Below, piece after piece: positions 1 to 8,350 of a DNA stretch of 50,353 nucleotides. Numbering within the stretch: position 1 is the first letter of the stretch; each line of letters opens with the position of its first letter. Position numbers and translations under genes: made by a program. Below the pieces are notes generated by a model. The model was given only the letters and a program-made list of their open reading frames with translations, did no database searches and was not told where the DNA came from. The DNA is from Pseudomonas cichorii (GTDB lineage Bacteria; Pseudomonadota; Gammaproteobacteria; Pseudomonadales; Pseudomonadaceae), in contig NZ_RBRE01000080.1 in NCBI RefSeq assembly GCF_003700275.1, forward strand, positions 1 to 50,353, in the 5' to 3' direction.

Positions 1-1786
1 GGGCCGCATAGGCTTTGTTGTTACCCTGCTCGGCGTAGATTTCCATCAGCTTGCGGCGAATGTCATCACGCGCCGGATCTTCCTTGACCGACTCTTCCAG
101 CAATTCGACAGCCTGATTCATCCGGCCGTAGGCGATATGAATCTCGGCCTGGACCAGCGGATCAGCCGGGCGCTCGCGCGACGCGGCAGCGGCTGCTGCA
201 GCCGGACCTGCTCCCATCTTGACGTTGGGTGCCGACACATCGAGCCCGTCGAAACTGGCTTGCGGCACGTCCATATCCATGTCGGAAACGAAATCGGACT
301 CTTCAGCCAGGGCCCGCGCCATGCGCTTGTGCTTTTCAGCCTCAGCCCTGGCATTGCGACGACGTGCCAGGAACAGGAACAACAGGGCCAGGGCCAGAAG
401 CACGCCACCACCAATCAACCCCAACAACACCGGGTTGTTCAGGATGCTGGTCAGCGGGTCTTCTTCCTCGGCGGCAACAGGCTCGACCGCCAGCGGCTGA
501 TCGGCAGGCGGCGCCGTTACCTGGGCAGCGACCGCTGGCAAGGCATCTTCCGGCGCCACTTCACCCGCAGGCTTGAGCGGAGCACCATTGGCATCGACCA
601 GTGCAGCCGGGACCGCCGGGTTGGCAGAAGCCGCAGGAGTGACCGGCGCGGCAGGCGCACCGGTCTGCATCTTGGTCAGTTGATCGTTCTTCAGTTCAAT
701 GAGGCGCTGCAACTTGTCGAGCTGGCTTTGCAGATCGTTCATGCGGCTTTTCAGCTCGGCATTGTCACGACGCGAGGTATCGAGCGCTTCCTGCGCCACG
801 GCCAGCTTGTTGCTCAGATCGGCATCGCCGGCAGCACCCTTGACAGCAGGCTTGCCACTGGCCGAAACCAGACTGAGGTTGTCACGGGTTTCAACCTGTG
901 AAGGCGCGGCACCGGCTCGCGCACGGCGAGTGGCATCGACCTGACGGGTGCCCGCCGGCAACCGGCGACCTTCGCGCCACGCCCGATACTGCTGGGAAAC
1001 TTCCGCCAGCGCCTGAGGCTGAGGCAACGCCGTGGTTTGCTGAGGCGTCGGCAGACGCAACACCTGGCCTTTCTTCAGACGGTTGATGTTGCCGCCAATG
1101 AAAGCGTCAGGGTTCAGCGCCTGGATCGCCAGCATGGTCTGCTGGACCGTTCCACCCGTACGAACTTTTGCGGCAATTTCCCACAACGTATCGTTATTGG
1201 TGGTTACGTATTGTGCCGGCTTGTCCACGGCTGGTGGCGGCAAGGCGACCTCGGGAGCCGGAGCCGGGGCTGGTGCAGCCGCCTCAGGTGCAGGCGCTGT
1301 CGCAGGCGGCGCAACCGCTGGCAACTGGGCGGGAGCGGCAGCCGGCGCAGAAGCTGCAGCAGCGGCTGCCGCGGCCTCTGGCGAGAATTTCGGCGGATCC
1401 AGCAGCAGACTGTATTCACGCAGCAAGCGGCCATTGGGCCACAGCACCTGAACCAGGAACTTTACATAGGGATCGCGCACAGGTTTGCTGGACGTAATGC
1501 GCAGGACACTCTTGCCGCTGGCATTGATAACCGGGGTAAACGTCAGGTCATTGAGAAATGCCTGTCGCGTTACACCGGCCTGGGCGAAATCGGCCGTGGT
1601 TGCCAGGCTGGGAACTACCTGGGCAGCATCAAGGCCCTGCGCCTGAGTCAATTCGATCTCGGCTACCAACGGCTGGTTCAGGGTCGACTTGACCGACAAT
1701 TCCCCGAGCCCCAACGCCTGCGCCATCCCGGATGACAGCGCCGAAGCCGCAGCAATTGCTAATACCAGTTTACGAACCTGAACCAT
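1..1786 (-). CDS. fimV: FimV, N-terminal 595 residues (gene runs off the left edge)
   Basis: FimV is an inner-membrane, peptidoglycan-binding hub protein needed for type IV pilus assembly and polar signalling. The reading frame starts at an ATG at 1784-1786 and stays open to base 1. A signal peptide (about residues 1-24, ending MAQA) is followed by the conserved LGLGELSVKSTLNQPL block typical of FimV N-termini. An Ala/Pro-rich linker comes next, then a LysM domain near residues 190-240 (YVTTNNDTLWEIAAKV). A coiled-coil stretch lies near 320-360, a transmembrane helix near 443-467, and the start of the acidic cytoplasmic TPR region reaches the edge (VQAEIHIAYGRMNQAVELLEE). The gene lies just downstream of the usg-like gene on the same strand, the usual Pseudomonas arrangement. 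A second FimV-like gene lies at 36013-38190. Confidence 0.93.
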   Translation of the reverse strand, partial: MVQVRKLVLAIAAASALSSGMAQALGLGELSVKSTLNQPLVAEIELTQAQGLDAAQVVPSLATTADFAQAGVTRQAFLNDLTFTPVINASGKSVLRITSSKPVRDPYVKFLVQVLWPNGRLLREYSLLLDPPKFSPEAAAAAAAASAPAAAPAQLPAVAPPATAPAPEAAAPAPAPAPEVALPPPAVDKPAQYVTTNNDTLWEIAAKVRTGGTVQQTMLAIQALNPDAFIGGNINRLKKGQVLRLPTPQQTTALPQPQALAEVSQQYRAWREGRRLPAGTRQVDATRRARAGAAPSQVETRDNLSLVSASGKPAVKGAAGDADLSNKLAVAQEALDTSRRDNAELKSRMNDLQSQLDKLQRLIELKNDQLTKMQTGAPAAPVTPAASANPAVPAALVDANGAPLKPAGEVAPEDALPAVAAQVTAPPADQPLAVEPVAAEEEDPLTSILNNPVLLGLIGGGVLLALALLFLFLARRRNARAEAEKHKRMARALAEESDFVSDMDMDVPQASFDGLDVSAPNVKMGAGPAAAAAAASRERPADPLVQAEIHIAYGRMNQAVELLEESVKEDPARDDIRRKLMEIYAEQGNNKAYAA

Positions 1787-1894
1787 AGCCCATCCCTTGT
1801 TTAAAGATTCCCCGGCATCCGGAGAGGTAGTCCTGCATTGGGTGTAAGGCATAGCGCCGCTAGAAATATTCTTCAAATTGTTGCCAAGTATCTT

Positions 1895-2905
1895 TTACAC
1901 ATAGCCTTTTATCAACAATTCGCCAACCTGGACAGCATTCAGAGCAGCACCTTTACGAACATTATCTGAAGTAAGCCACACATTAAGTTGCTGCGGATCG
2001 TCGATTCCCGCACGCACACGCCCTACATAAACCACATCCTGACCTACGGCATCGCCCACCGGGGTCGGGTAATCACCCGCATCGACCAGCTCGATACCCG
2101 GTGCAGATTCCAGCAGTTCATTGACCGCTGCCAGGTCTACAGGCTCCGCAGCCTGGACCGAAACACTGAAACTGTCGCCGAAGAAAACCGGCACCTGGAT
2201 GCAACTGGCCGACACCTTGAGCGCAGGCAACGCCAGCAATTCGCGCACCTCCTCGACCAGGCGTCTTTCCAGCGGCACGTGACCCGATTCATCCGGCGCG
2301 CCAACCTGTGCCAACAGATTGAAAGCCATCTGCCGATCGAAGAAACGGGTTTCAAGGGGACGAACATTCAACAGCTCGGTCGTCTGACGGGCCAGTTCGG
2401 CAACCCCTTCGCGCCCCAGCGTGGAAACGGCAAGACAGGCCGTGACATTGACGCTGAGCAGATCCATAACGCTGCGCAGGGGCGCGAGCACCATGGCCAG
2501 TGCCGTGGCCGAAGCACTCGGACTGCATACCAGATGCGGACCGGCGCCAGAAGCAAGCAGTTCGGCATTGACCTCGGGGATCAGCCGCGGCGCCTGAGCG
2601 GCAGGCAGCGCGCCGGAAAGGTCGATCACCGAGCAGCCGGCGGCAATCGCACGGGCTGCAAAACTCAGGGTCACTGCCGGGCCAGCGGCGAAAAACGCCA
2701 GCCGAACCTTACTGAAATCGAACTCATCGACTTCCCGCACGCGCACGTTCTTGCCTCTGAAAGGCACGGAATGGCCTGCCGAATCGATACTGGCCAGCAG
2801 GTGCAGACCGGCGACCGGGAAATCGCGCTCTTCCAGAATCTGGACGATGGTTTCGCCGACAGTACCGGTGGCGCCGATCACGGCGATATCAAAGGACTGG
2901 CTCAT
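1895..2905 (-). CDS. usg: Usg-type aspartate-semialdehyde dehydrogenase homologue, probably catalytically inactive
   Basis: 336 residues, the usual length for the ASADH family. The N-terminal NADP-binding fold is intact (IAVIGATGTVGETIVQIL, residues 8-25). The catalytic residues are not. The segment that should read NPNCST reads SPSASA, placing Ala131 where the thiol nucleophile belongs. The Gln of the QAVSG motif is Leu158, and in the RVPVxxGH motif Arg is Gln237 and His is Asp244. A cysteine exists at 127, four residues too early. This pattern fits Usg (USG-1), known as an ASADH paralogue, so I do not expect it to make aspartate semialdehyde. The ATG at 2905 is preceded by a weak TGAGGT ribosome site. 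The true asd gene, adjacent in PAO1, is not in this window. Confidence 0.88.
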   Translation of the reverse strand: MSQSFDIAVIGATGTVGETIVQILEERDFPVAGLHLLASIDSAGHSVPFRGKNVRVREVDEFDFSKVRLAFFAAGPAVTLSFAARAIAAGCSVIDLSGALPAAQAPRLIPEVNAELLASGAGPHLVCSPSASATALAMVLAPLRSVMDLLSVNVTACLAVSTLGREGVAELARQTTELLNVRPLETRFFDRQMAFNLLAQVGAPDESGHVPLERRLVEEVRELLALPALKVSASCIQVPVFFGDSFSVSVQAAEPVDLAAVNELLESAPGIELVDAGDYPTPVGDAVGQDVVYVGRVRAGIDDPQQLNVWLTSDNVRKGAALNAVQVGELLIKGYV

Positions 2906-2952
2906 GCAAAAACCTCAGGCAAAACAGGGAGCGGCACTTTAACTGTCGCGAT

Positions 2953-2978
2953 GCCAGCAGGCAATTAACCATGCTGGC
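2953..2978. repeat. Inverted repeat between usg and the DUF1285 gene
   Basis: GCCAGCA (2953-2959) and TGCTGGC (2972-2978) form a 7-bp perfect inverted repeat with a 12-nt loop. It sits just after the DUF1285 stop codon and could end that transcript, but no T-tract follows on either strand. Confidence 0.35.
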
Positions 2979-2987
2979 CAGACAGAC

Positions 2988-3548
2988 TCAGGGCTCCAGG
3001 CCAATGGGGAAGAATGAGCCATGGCTCCATACACCCAGCCAATTCTGGCCGTCCAGCTGACGCGAAACCGCCAGCTCGACCAGTTCATAGAACACATTGC
3101 GATGGATCAGGGCTTCGAGATTGCTGCGCACATGCACATAGGGCGAAGGCTCCTGGGTGACAGGATCGATCAAGAACCGCAGCGGATGATCGGGCCCGGC
3201 TTCGACCTCATCCTCGACATGGGTGACAAAGCGCAGAACCTGCCCTTCCCCTTCGCCACTCACTTGCAGGCCAACAGCTATGAACGGCGCGTCATCGACC
3301 TTGATGCCCACCTTCTCCACCGGCGTGACCAGAAAATAGTCATCGCCATCACGACGCAGGATGGTGGAAAACAGACGGACCATGGGTTTGCGGCCAATCG
3401 GCGTTCCCAGGTAGTACCAGGTGCCGTCACGGGCGATACGCATATCGATATCGCCACAGAAATCCGGGTTCCACAAATGAACAGGCGGCAAGCCTTTGCC
3501 TGCGGGGATCTGCGAAAGCAGATCGGTGGTCTTGCCTGAATCACTCAT
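2988..3548 (-). CDS. DUF1285 domain protein
   Basis: 186 residues, soluble, no signal peptide or membrane segment. The body matches the DUF1285 family as I know it from Pseudomonas: a central RDGTWYYLGTPIGRKPMVRLF segment and later motifs KVGIKVDDAPF and RSNLEALIHRNVFYELVELA. Biochemical function is unknown. The start codon lies 9 bp after the stop of the DUF4823 lipoprotein gene, so the two are probably cotranscribed. Family recognition is from memory of its conserved segments. Confidence 0.85.
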   Translation of the reverse strand: MSDSGKTTDLLSQIPAGKGLPPVHLWNPDFCGDIDMRIARDGTWYYLGTPIGRKPMVRLFSTILRRDGDDYFLVTPVEKVGIKVDDAPFIAVGLQVSGEGEGQVLRFVTHVEDEVEAGPDHPLRFLIDPVTQEPSPYVHVRSNLEALIHRNVFYELVELAVSRQLDGQNWLGVWSHGSFFPIGLEP

Positions 3549-3557
3549 GTGCCGCCC

Positions 3558-4160
3558 CTAGCGTTCTACACCCAACAGTCTACGAGCGTAGTCCTCTAGT
3601 GGCGGACCAAGCAAATCTTCAGGGCGAGTATCGTAAAGTGTCAGCAATCCGCCACGACTGCGAATGCGTGCGCTGTCGATCAAATAGCGTGTGCTGGTTT
3701 CGATCAGCATCAATTGAATGACGCCATGGTCGATCCCCAGACGGTCAACTGCTTCCTGATCGGACCACTCATCGAAGGTGCCGATACGGTCATCGGCCTT
3801 GGCAAAGCGCGTGTAGAGCAAGTAATGCGCGCCGGCACTACGCGCCTCTATCATGGCTTCGTCCAGGCCTAGCGGCGCCTGAGCGCGACGGACCATGGGG
3901 AAATATTCGACAAAACCCTTGAACGCCTCTTCAGCGACCACGTTGGGACGCGGATAGGCGCGGCCTGGCGGCACGAAAGCGCCCTGGGCGATATAGATGA
4001 AGGAGTCCGGCTGAACGCGCCAGTTGCCCAGGCGACGGGTTTCGCTGTGATCGAGCAGGCCCGCATCACTGAACTGCTCACGAACCCCCTCCCCCATATC
4101 ACTGACTTTCATGCACCCGCTCAACGCCAAAAGCGTCAGCAATAGAACCAGGCTACGCAT
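3558..4160 (-). CDS. DUF4823 outer-membrane lipoprotein
   Basis: 200 residues from the ATG at 4160, which has a good GGGAG ribosome site; a longer in-frame extension has none. The N-terminus is a lipoprotein signal (MRSLVLLLTLLALSGC) with lipobox LSGC and lipidation at Cys16. The following residue is Met rather than Asp, which predicts outer-membrane sorting. The mature protein resembles the DUF4823 family (VQPDSFIYIAQG, GAHYLLYTRFAKADDR). It probably forms an operon with the DUF1285 gene downstream. Function is unknown. Confidence 0.82.
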   Translation of the reverse strand: MRSLVLLLTLLALSGCMKVSDMGEGVREQFSDAGLLDHSETRRLGNWRVQPDSFIYIAQGAFVPPGRAYPRPNVVAEEAFKGFVEYFPMVRRAQAPLGLDEAMIEARSAGAHYLLYTRFAKADDRIGTFDEWSDQEAVDRLGIDHGVIQLMLIETSTRYLIDSARIRSRGGLLTLYDTRPEDLLGPPLEDYARRLLGVER

Positions 4161-4245
4161 CGTACTCTCCCAGATGCCGGTGACGGAAAACCGGCGAATG
4201 GTCGTCGGATGCAGCTTCCGCGCCAAACAGGACGCGGGAGGGTCA

Positions 4246-4289
4246 ATGTGGGATCGAATTCATTGGCGAGAGGCCGGTGCATCCCACAT
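4246..4289. repeat. REP-like inverted repeat
   Basis: A perfect 9-bp inverted repeat, ATGTGGGAT (4246-4254) and ATCCCACAT (4281-4289), encloses the sequence GAATTCATTGGCGAGAGGC. That core recurs, with small changes, in the repeats at 30198-30280, 35984-36011 and 46627-46715. The element fills the space between the TetR gene stop and the DUF4823 gene. Confidence 0.6.
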
Positions 4290-4332
4290 ATATTGATCGC
4301 CTGGAATGCTGTCTTCGCAGACAAGTCCGCTG

Positions 4333-4995
4333 CTACTGGTCGGCAGACCCCGGCTTTACATCAGGCTGCGGGTCGCTGTCGCGCTTGCGCTTGTTGCCCA
4401 TGCGCACGCCGATATCCATCAGGAAGTGAAAAAAGCCTTCCTGATCTTCCAGCACATTGCTCCAGAACGGCGAGTGATACAGCGCAACCGCGCCATGCAC
4501 CAGCGCCCAGGCCGCGCAGTAGTGGTAATAGGGCGGCACGTCTTCAAGCTTGCCTTCGGTAATCCGGCCCTTGATCAGCAAGGTCAGGTGCTCGAAGTTC
4601 GAGGCCCTGATCTTGTGCAGCTCTTCGACCAGTTCGGGAACCTGATTGCCCTTGACGACTTTCTCTTCCAGACGATCGAACAGACGATAACGCTGCGGAT
4701 CGCGCATGCGGAATTCAAAGTAGGCACGTGACAGCGCTTCCTTGTCCTTGTCGACATCGGCAGAGTGCAGCAGCTCGTTCAAATCGCGCTCGTAGTCGAG
4801 CATCAGCCGCAGATAGATCTCGGCCTTGGATTTGAAGTGCTTGTAGATCGTGCCTTTGCCTATGCCCACGGCATCCGCGATCATCTCGACGGTGACACTG
4901 TCTTCACCCTGCTCAAGGAACAGCTTTAGCGCGGTGTCGAGAATTTCCTGCTCACGGCGGCGAAATTCACGGATCTTACGAGGTTCTTTCTGCAT
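4333..4995 (-). CDS. TetR/AcrR-family transcriptional regulator
   Basis: 220 residues from the ATG at 4995; a TTG seven codons upstream is possible but has no better ribosome site. The N-terminal helix-turn-helix is clear: ILDTALKLFLEQGEDSVTVE, then IADAVGIGKGTIYKHFKSK, about residues 15-58. The rest is a helical ligand/dimer domain with an aromatic-rich segment (PPYYHYCAAWALVHGAVALY). The basic Asp/Lys-rich tail is probably disordered. A LysE-type exporter lies immediately upstream on the same strand. Exporter control is a reasonable guess, but the ligand and targets are unknown. Confidence 0.88.
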   Translation of the reverse strand: MQKEPRKIREFRRREQEILDTALKLFLEQGEDSVTVEMIADAVGIGKGTIYKHFKSKAEIYLRLMLDYERDLNELLHSADVDKDKEALSRAYFEFRMRDPQRYRLFDRLEEKVVKGNQVPELVEELHKIRASNFEHLTLLIKGRITEGKLEDVPPYYHYCAAWALVHGAVALYHSPFWSNVLEDQEGFFHFLMDIGVRMGNKRKRDSDPQPDVKPGSADQ

Positions 4996-5115
4996 AAGGA
5001 GATCTGTAGGGATCAAAATCGAAGCCGCGTATTATGCCCAAACGGTGCCAGATTGCACGGATCATCCGACCATCTCAAGGTCGATGGCCGAATTCAAGTG
5101 CAAATTGCCTACTGT

Positions 5116-5760
5116 CTACTGGAGTGCAGGCCGGCCCACGAACTCCATGTATCCACTGATCACGACGTAGAGGGTGAAATAGGCAAAGATCAGCGCCGAG
5201 GCGATATAAGACCACTTGAGCATCTTCTCGCCCATGATCCGCCCGCCCTGATGAGCCAGTGCGCACAGGGTAATCGACCAGACCACGCCGGCCGCGAGAA
5301 AACCTGCCAGAAACGACGAAGCCGTGGACAGATCGGAACCCTGCCGGGCGATCAGCGCACCACCCACCGCCGCAAACCACAGGATTGCACTGGGCGAGGA
5401 CATGGCCAGGACAATGCCGCGAAAGAACAGCGCCGGGCCGGTCTTGCCCCATTGCCCGTCGCGACTTTCGATCCCGCCACTGACACCAACCGCACTGGCC
5501 ACCATCTTGAAGCACAGATAGGCCAGAACCGCCGAGCCTCCCAGCCAGAGCACATAGCGAACCGCTTCATACTGCAGCAACACAGCCATGCCCAGCATGG
5601 CCAGCACGGCGTAGATCAGATCACCTACGCAAGTCCCCAGCCCCAGCAGCAGCCCCCTGGAAAAACCGCGCTGCATGGAAAGTGTAATCATCGCGATATT
5701 GGCCAGCCCTATGTCAAGACACAGCGAAAGGCTCAGCAGGAAACCATTGGAAAATTCCAT
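5116..5760 (-). CDS. LysE-family amino-acid/metabolite exporter
   Basis: 214 residues with about six hydrophobic helices, the size and layout of the LysE/RhtB superfamily. Family landmarks include the N-terminal helix with DIGLANIAM and the second-helix GTCVGDLIYAVLAMLGMAV. The central SPSAILWFAAVGG segment replaces the usual NPK/NPKA loop. The family exports amino acids and related metabolites across the inner membrane; the substrate cannot be read from sequence. The TetR regulator gene follows on the same strand. Confidence 0.82.
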   Translation of the reverse strand: MEFSNGFLLSLSLCLDIGLANIAMITLSMQRGFSRGLLLGLGTCVGDLIYAVLAMLGMAVLLQYEAVRYVLWLGGSAVLAYLCFKMVASAVGVSGGIESRDGQWGKTGPALFFRGIVLAMSSPSAILWFAAVGGALIARQGSDLSTASSFLAGFLAAGVVWSITLCALAHQGGRIMGEKMLKWSYIASALIFAYFTLYVVISGYMEFVGRPALQ

Positions 5761-6041
5761 TCAACCAACCTCAAAACTCAGCCTCCTTGCAGTACAACAG
5801 GGGCACTCGGGACAGACGATGGCTCGTCCGGACGTCCAGGACGCACGGAAGCAAACACATCACTATTAACGCCTTATCGGCGCAGTTCATTTCAAATAGG
5901 GTGATTTCTACTGAAGAGGAGCAAGCGTCAGCAACAAGAGCCGTTCATTGAGCACTCAATAACCGGTTTAGTATTCCAAAACTGTTTAAAAAACGATCAA
6001 TCAAGGCTGGACGGTTCACAATCCTGATCAATACTTAAAAC
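5761..6041. other. Intergenic region upstream of the LysE-type gene and the sRNA
   Basis: About 280 bp, more AT-rich than its surroundings, between the LysE-type start and the sRNA promoter. The divergent promoters must lie here. I found no open frame with a ribosome site and no GacA-type TGTAAG-N6-CTTACA palindrome. Confidence 0.6.
6029..6035 (+). promoter_or_regulatory. RpoS-type -10 element of the sRNA
   Basis: CAATACTTAA at 6029-6038 closely matches the extended -10 preferred by RpoS (CTATACTTAA). It would place transcription start at about 6041-6043. No good TTGACA-like -35 lies 16-18 bp upstream, which also fits RpoS. Confidence 0.6.
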
Positions 6042-6161
6042 GCTGGCGTGTCATACCCCCCAAATGACAGACCGGTAAAGGTGCTCAGGGACAGCGCATC
6101 TTTGTTTTACTCCTAATGGTCTTAACCCGGTTTCACCCCCCCCAGAATCCGGGTTTTTTTT
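6042..6161 (+). ncRNA. rgsA: RgsA (P16) small RNA candidate
   Basis: A transcript of about 120 nt is bounded by the RpoS-type -10 at 6029-6035 and a strong Rho-independent terminator at 6124-6161. In P. aeruginosa the sRNA RgsA lies between the tatD homologue PA2959 and PA2958, is about 120 nt long, and is RpoS-dependent with indirect GacA control. Position beside tatD, length, promoter type and terminator all agree here. The interior has an unpaired C-rich stretch and several small inverted repeats (TGTCAT/ATGACA at 6050-6067). The start is inferred from the -10 and may be off by a few bases. Confidence 0.75.
6124..6161 (+). terminator. Rho-independent terminator of the sRNA
   Basis: Stem AACCCGG (6124-6130) pairs with CCGGGTT (6149-6155), followed by an eight-T run to 6161. 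The T-run is on the plus strand, so it ends the sRNA and not the minus-strand tatD transcript. Confidence 0.85.
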
Positions 6162-6170
6162 GCCCGCAAT

Positions 6171-6959
6171 TCAGGGTTTGCGTACACGCGCCAGCGGAAA
6201 CAGCCGGGCAAAGTTTTCGCTGGTCTGCTCGGCAAAGCGCTCGTAAGACTCGCCGCGCAGCATCGCCAGGTACTCGGCCACCTCACGCACATATTGCGGC
6301 AGGTTCGGTTTGCCACGATAAGGAATCGGCGCCAGATAAGGCGAATCGGTCTCGACCAGCAGGCGATCAACGGGCACCTGACGCGCCACATCACGCAATG
6401 CATCGGCATTACGGAAGGTCACGATGCCGGACAGCGAAATATAAAACCCCAGATCCAGGGCAGCCTTGGCCATGTCCCAGTCTTCAGTGAAGCAATGCAG
6501 CACGCCCGCCTGTGGCAAGGCCGCCTCGCGCAACAGACTCAGCGTATCGGCACGCGCACCGCGGGTATGCACGATCACTGGCTTGCCGGTAACCCTGGCG
6601 GCTTCCAGGTGCAGGCGAAAGGACGCCTGCTGAAGCTCGGCGGCCTCAGGCTCATAGTGGTAATCAAGGCCCGTTTCGCCAATCGCTACCACCCGAGGAT
6701 GGTTGAGTTCATTGAGCAGCCAGTCCAGCGCCGGCTCTTCGCCAGGCTTGAGATCGAGCGGGTGAATACCCACCGAGCAATCCACGTCGTCATAACGCTC
6801 GGCCAGGGCTTTGACAGCACCGGCGTTGTCGGCGCTGACGCCAATGCACAGAAAATGCCCGACACCCCTGCCGCGCGCCGCTTCAAGGGCAGCGTCCAGA
6901 GAGCCATCGTGCTGGGTGAGATCGAGACGATCGAGGTGACAATGCGAATCTACAAGCAT
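6171..6959 (-). CDS. tatD: TatD-family metal-dependent DNase/hydrolase
   Basis: 262 residues from the ATG at 6959; an in-frame TTG two codons upstream is also open and neither has a clear ribosome site. Family metal ligands are visible: the N-terminal DSHCHLD, the GETGLDYHYE glutamate, VIVHTRGA, LHCFTEDWDMA and the ETDSPYLAP aspartate. TatD proteins are TIM-barrel amidohydrolase-fold enzymes with 3'-5' exonuclease or deoxyribonuclease activity. This is the last gene of the fab/holB block, 14 bp after pilZ, as ycfH follows holB in E. coli. Confidence 0.93.
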   Translation of the reverse strand: MLVDSHCHLDRLDLTQHDGSLDAALEAARGRGVGHFLCIGVSADNAGAVKALAERYDDVDCSVGIHPLDLKPGEEPALDWLLNELNHPRVVAIGETGLDYHYEPEAAELQQASFRLHLEAARVTGKPVIVHTRGARADTLSLLREAALPQAGVLHCFTEDWDMAKAALDLGFYISLSGIVTFRNADALRDVARQVPVDRLLVETDSPYLAPIPYRGKPNLPQYVREVAEYLAMLRGESYERFAEQTSENFARLFPLARVRKP

Positions 6960-6973
6960 GGGCAAAGAGGCAA

Positions 6974-7330
6974 CTACATCGTATGAGTGGGACGGTCGGA
7001 CTTGAGAGCGCCGACCAGATAGGTTTCGATCAGGTTACGGGCGGTATTGTCGCCATCGTTGAACTGCACGCCGACCCCGGCAGCCCGGTTGCCCTGCGCG
7101 CCCTTGGGAGTGATCCAGGTCACCTTGCCGGTCACCGGCACCTTCTCCGGCTCATCCATCAGATTGAGCAGCATGAACACTTCATCGCCCAGCTTGTAAC
7201 TCTTGCTGGTGGGAATGAACAAGCCGCCATTCTTGATGAACGGCATGTAGGCCGCATACAGCACGGACTTGTCCTTGATGGTCAGGGACAGAATGCCGTT
7301 ACGTGGACCTGTACTAGGTGGCAAGCTCAT
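6974..7330 (-). CDS. pilZ: Type IV pilus protein PilZ
   Basis: 118 residues, matching P. aeruginosa PilZ in length and location. Segments such as GILSLTIKDKSVLYAAYMPF and GGLFIPTSKSYKLGDEVFML are typical of the founding PilZ protein. That protein needs no c-di-GMP for pilus assembly and lacks the RxxxR and D/NxSxxG ligand motifs; neither motif is visible here. It works with FimX and PilB in pilus extension. It lies 33 bp after holB and 14 bp before tatD, so it is cotranscribed with replication and fatty-acid genes. Confidence 0.95.
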   Translation of the reverse strand: MSLPPSTGPRNGILSLTIKDKSVLYAAYMPFIKNGGLFIPTSKSYKLGDEVFMLLNLMDEPEKVPVTGKVTWITPKGAQGNRAAGVGVQFNDGDNTARNLIETYLVGALKSDRPTHTM

Positions 7331-7363
7331 TGCTACTCCTCAAGGGTTCCCAAGTCTGCGAGT

Positions 7364-8350
7364 CTACGCCTGTCCGGGCAGGCCTGCCCACTGCACCAGC
7401 AAGGCTTCGAGCAGCAGCACGCGGTTGAGATTGGCCTTGGACATGACCTTCTGCCGCTGCGCCAATACCCAGTCCTGAATATCCAGCACCTTGCTGCGCG
7501 GAGTCTTCTGCGCCAGATACTGCACAACCTTGCGCATATCGTTCAAGCCGAGCCCGTCTTCGTCTTCGGTCAACTGGTAACGCAGGATCAGTTGCGACCA
7601 GTCGCAGAACCAGTCGAAGAGCAGCAACAGCGGAATATCCTTCCAGCTTTCCGCAAGCTGGGTCGGCGATTGCTGCTGCTTGAGCAGCTTTTTCACGCCA
7701 TCCACGACTTGCGCCCGCTGCTCACGAATACCCTGAGCCTGGAGTTTGACCGCAGCCAGCGGCGAACCGGCAGCAAGGGTCAGCAATTCCAGGCGTTCGT
7801 CTTCGCTGCAGTCCGGCAAGGCGCTCGTCAGCCACTCCAGACTGGCCTGCCGGCCGGGCAGCGGACAGGCCTGTTGGACACAACGGCTTTTGATCGTGGG
7901 CAGCAAACGGCTGGGCTGATGACTGACCAGCAGCAGCACGGTATTGCCCGATGGTTCTTCAAGGCTTTTCAGCAAGGCGTTGGCGGCATTGATATTCATC
8001 GCCTCGACCGGTTCGATGAGCACCACCTTGCGGCCACCCATTTGCGCAGTCTGCACGACAAAACTCACCAGATCGCGCACCTGATCGACCTTGATCGGCT
8101 TGTCAGCCTCTTCCGGCTCCAGCACGTAATTGTCCGGATGACTGCCAGCCGCCAGCAACAGACAGGATTTGCACTGCCCGCACGCCTCAAGCCCCTCGGG
8201 ACGCTGGCACAGCAGGCTGTGCATCAGACGCTCGGCCAGCGCCCGCTTGCCGATCCCGACAGGGCCGTGCAACAGGTAGGCATGGGCATGCTGGGGACGA
8301 CCGGCCATCTGCTGCCAGAGAGACGCCTGCCACGGATAAGCCTCAGCCAC
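7364..8350 (-). CDS. holB: DNA polymerase III subunit delta'
   Basis: 328 residues from a GTG start at 8350; the GTGGCTGA overlap with the tmk stop supports it. Delta' is the stator of the clamp loader. Visible features: AAA+ P-loop HGPVGIGKRAL (about 28-38), a zinc-binding CGQCKSC motif (about 57-63), and the sensor/arginine-finger motif ending TIKSRC (about 160). The helical collar domain follows. In delta' the P-loop is usually degenerate and nonfunctional in ATP hydrolysis. Its place between tmk and pilZ matches other pseudomonads. Confidence 0.95.
   Translation of the reverse strand: MAEAYPWQASLWQQMAGRPQHAHAYLLHGPVGIGKRALAERLMHSLLCQRPEGLEACGQCKSCLLLAAGSHPDNYVLEPEEADKPIKVDQVRDLVSFVVQTAQMGGRKVVLIEPVEAMNINAANALLKSLEEPSGNTVLLLVSHQPSRLLPTIKSRCVQQACPLPGRQASLEWLTSALPDCSEDERLELLTLAAGSPLAAVKLQAQGIREQRAQVVDGVKKLLKQQQSPTQLAESWKDIPLLLLFDWFCDWSQLILRYQLTEDEDGLGLNDMRKVVQYLAQKTPRSKVLDIQDWVLAQRQKVMSKANLNRVLLLEALLVQWAGLPGQA

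Noticed and set aside
5053..5904. 283-codon plus-strand open frame over the LysE-type gene
   Set aside because: Gln/His/Arg-rich shadow of a clear membrane-protein gene.
5761..6041. Possible GacA/Rsm-type activating site upstream of the sRNA
   Set aside because: No TGTAAG-N6-CTTACA palindrome was found; RgsA control by GacA is known to be indirect through RpoS, so none is needed.
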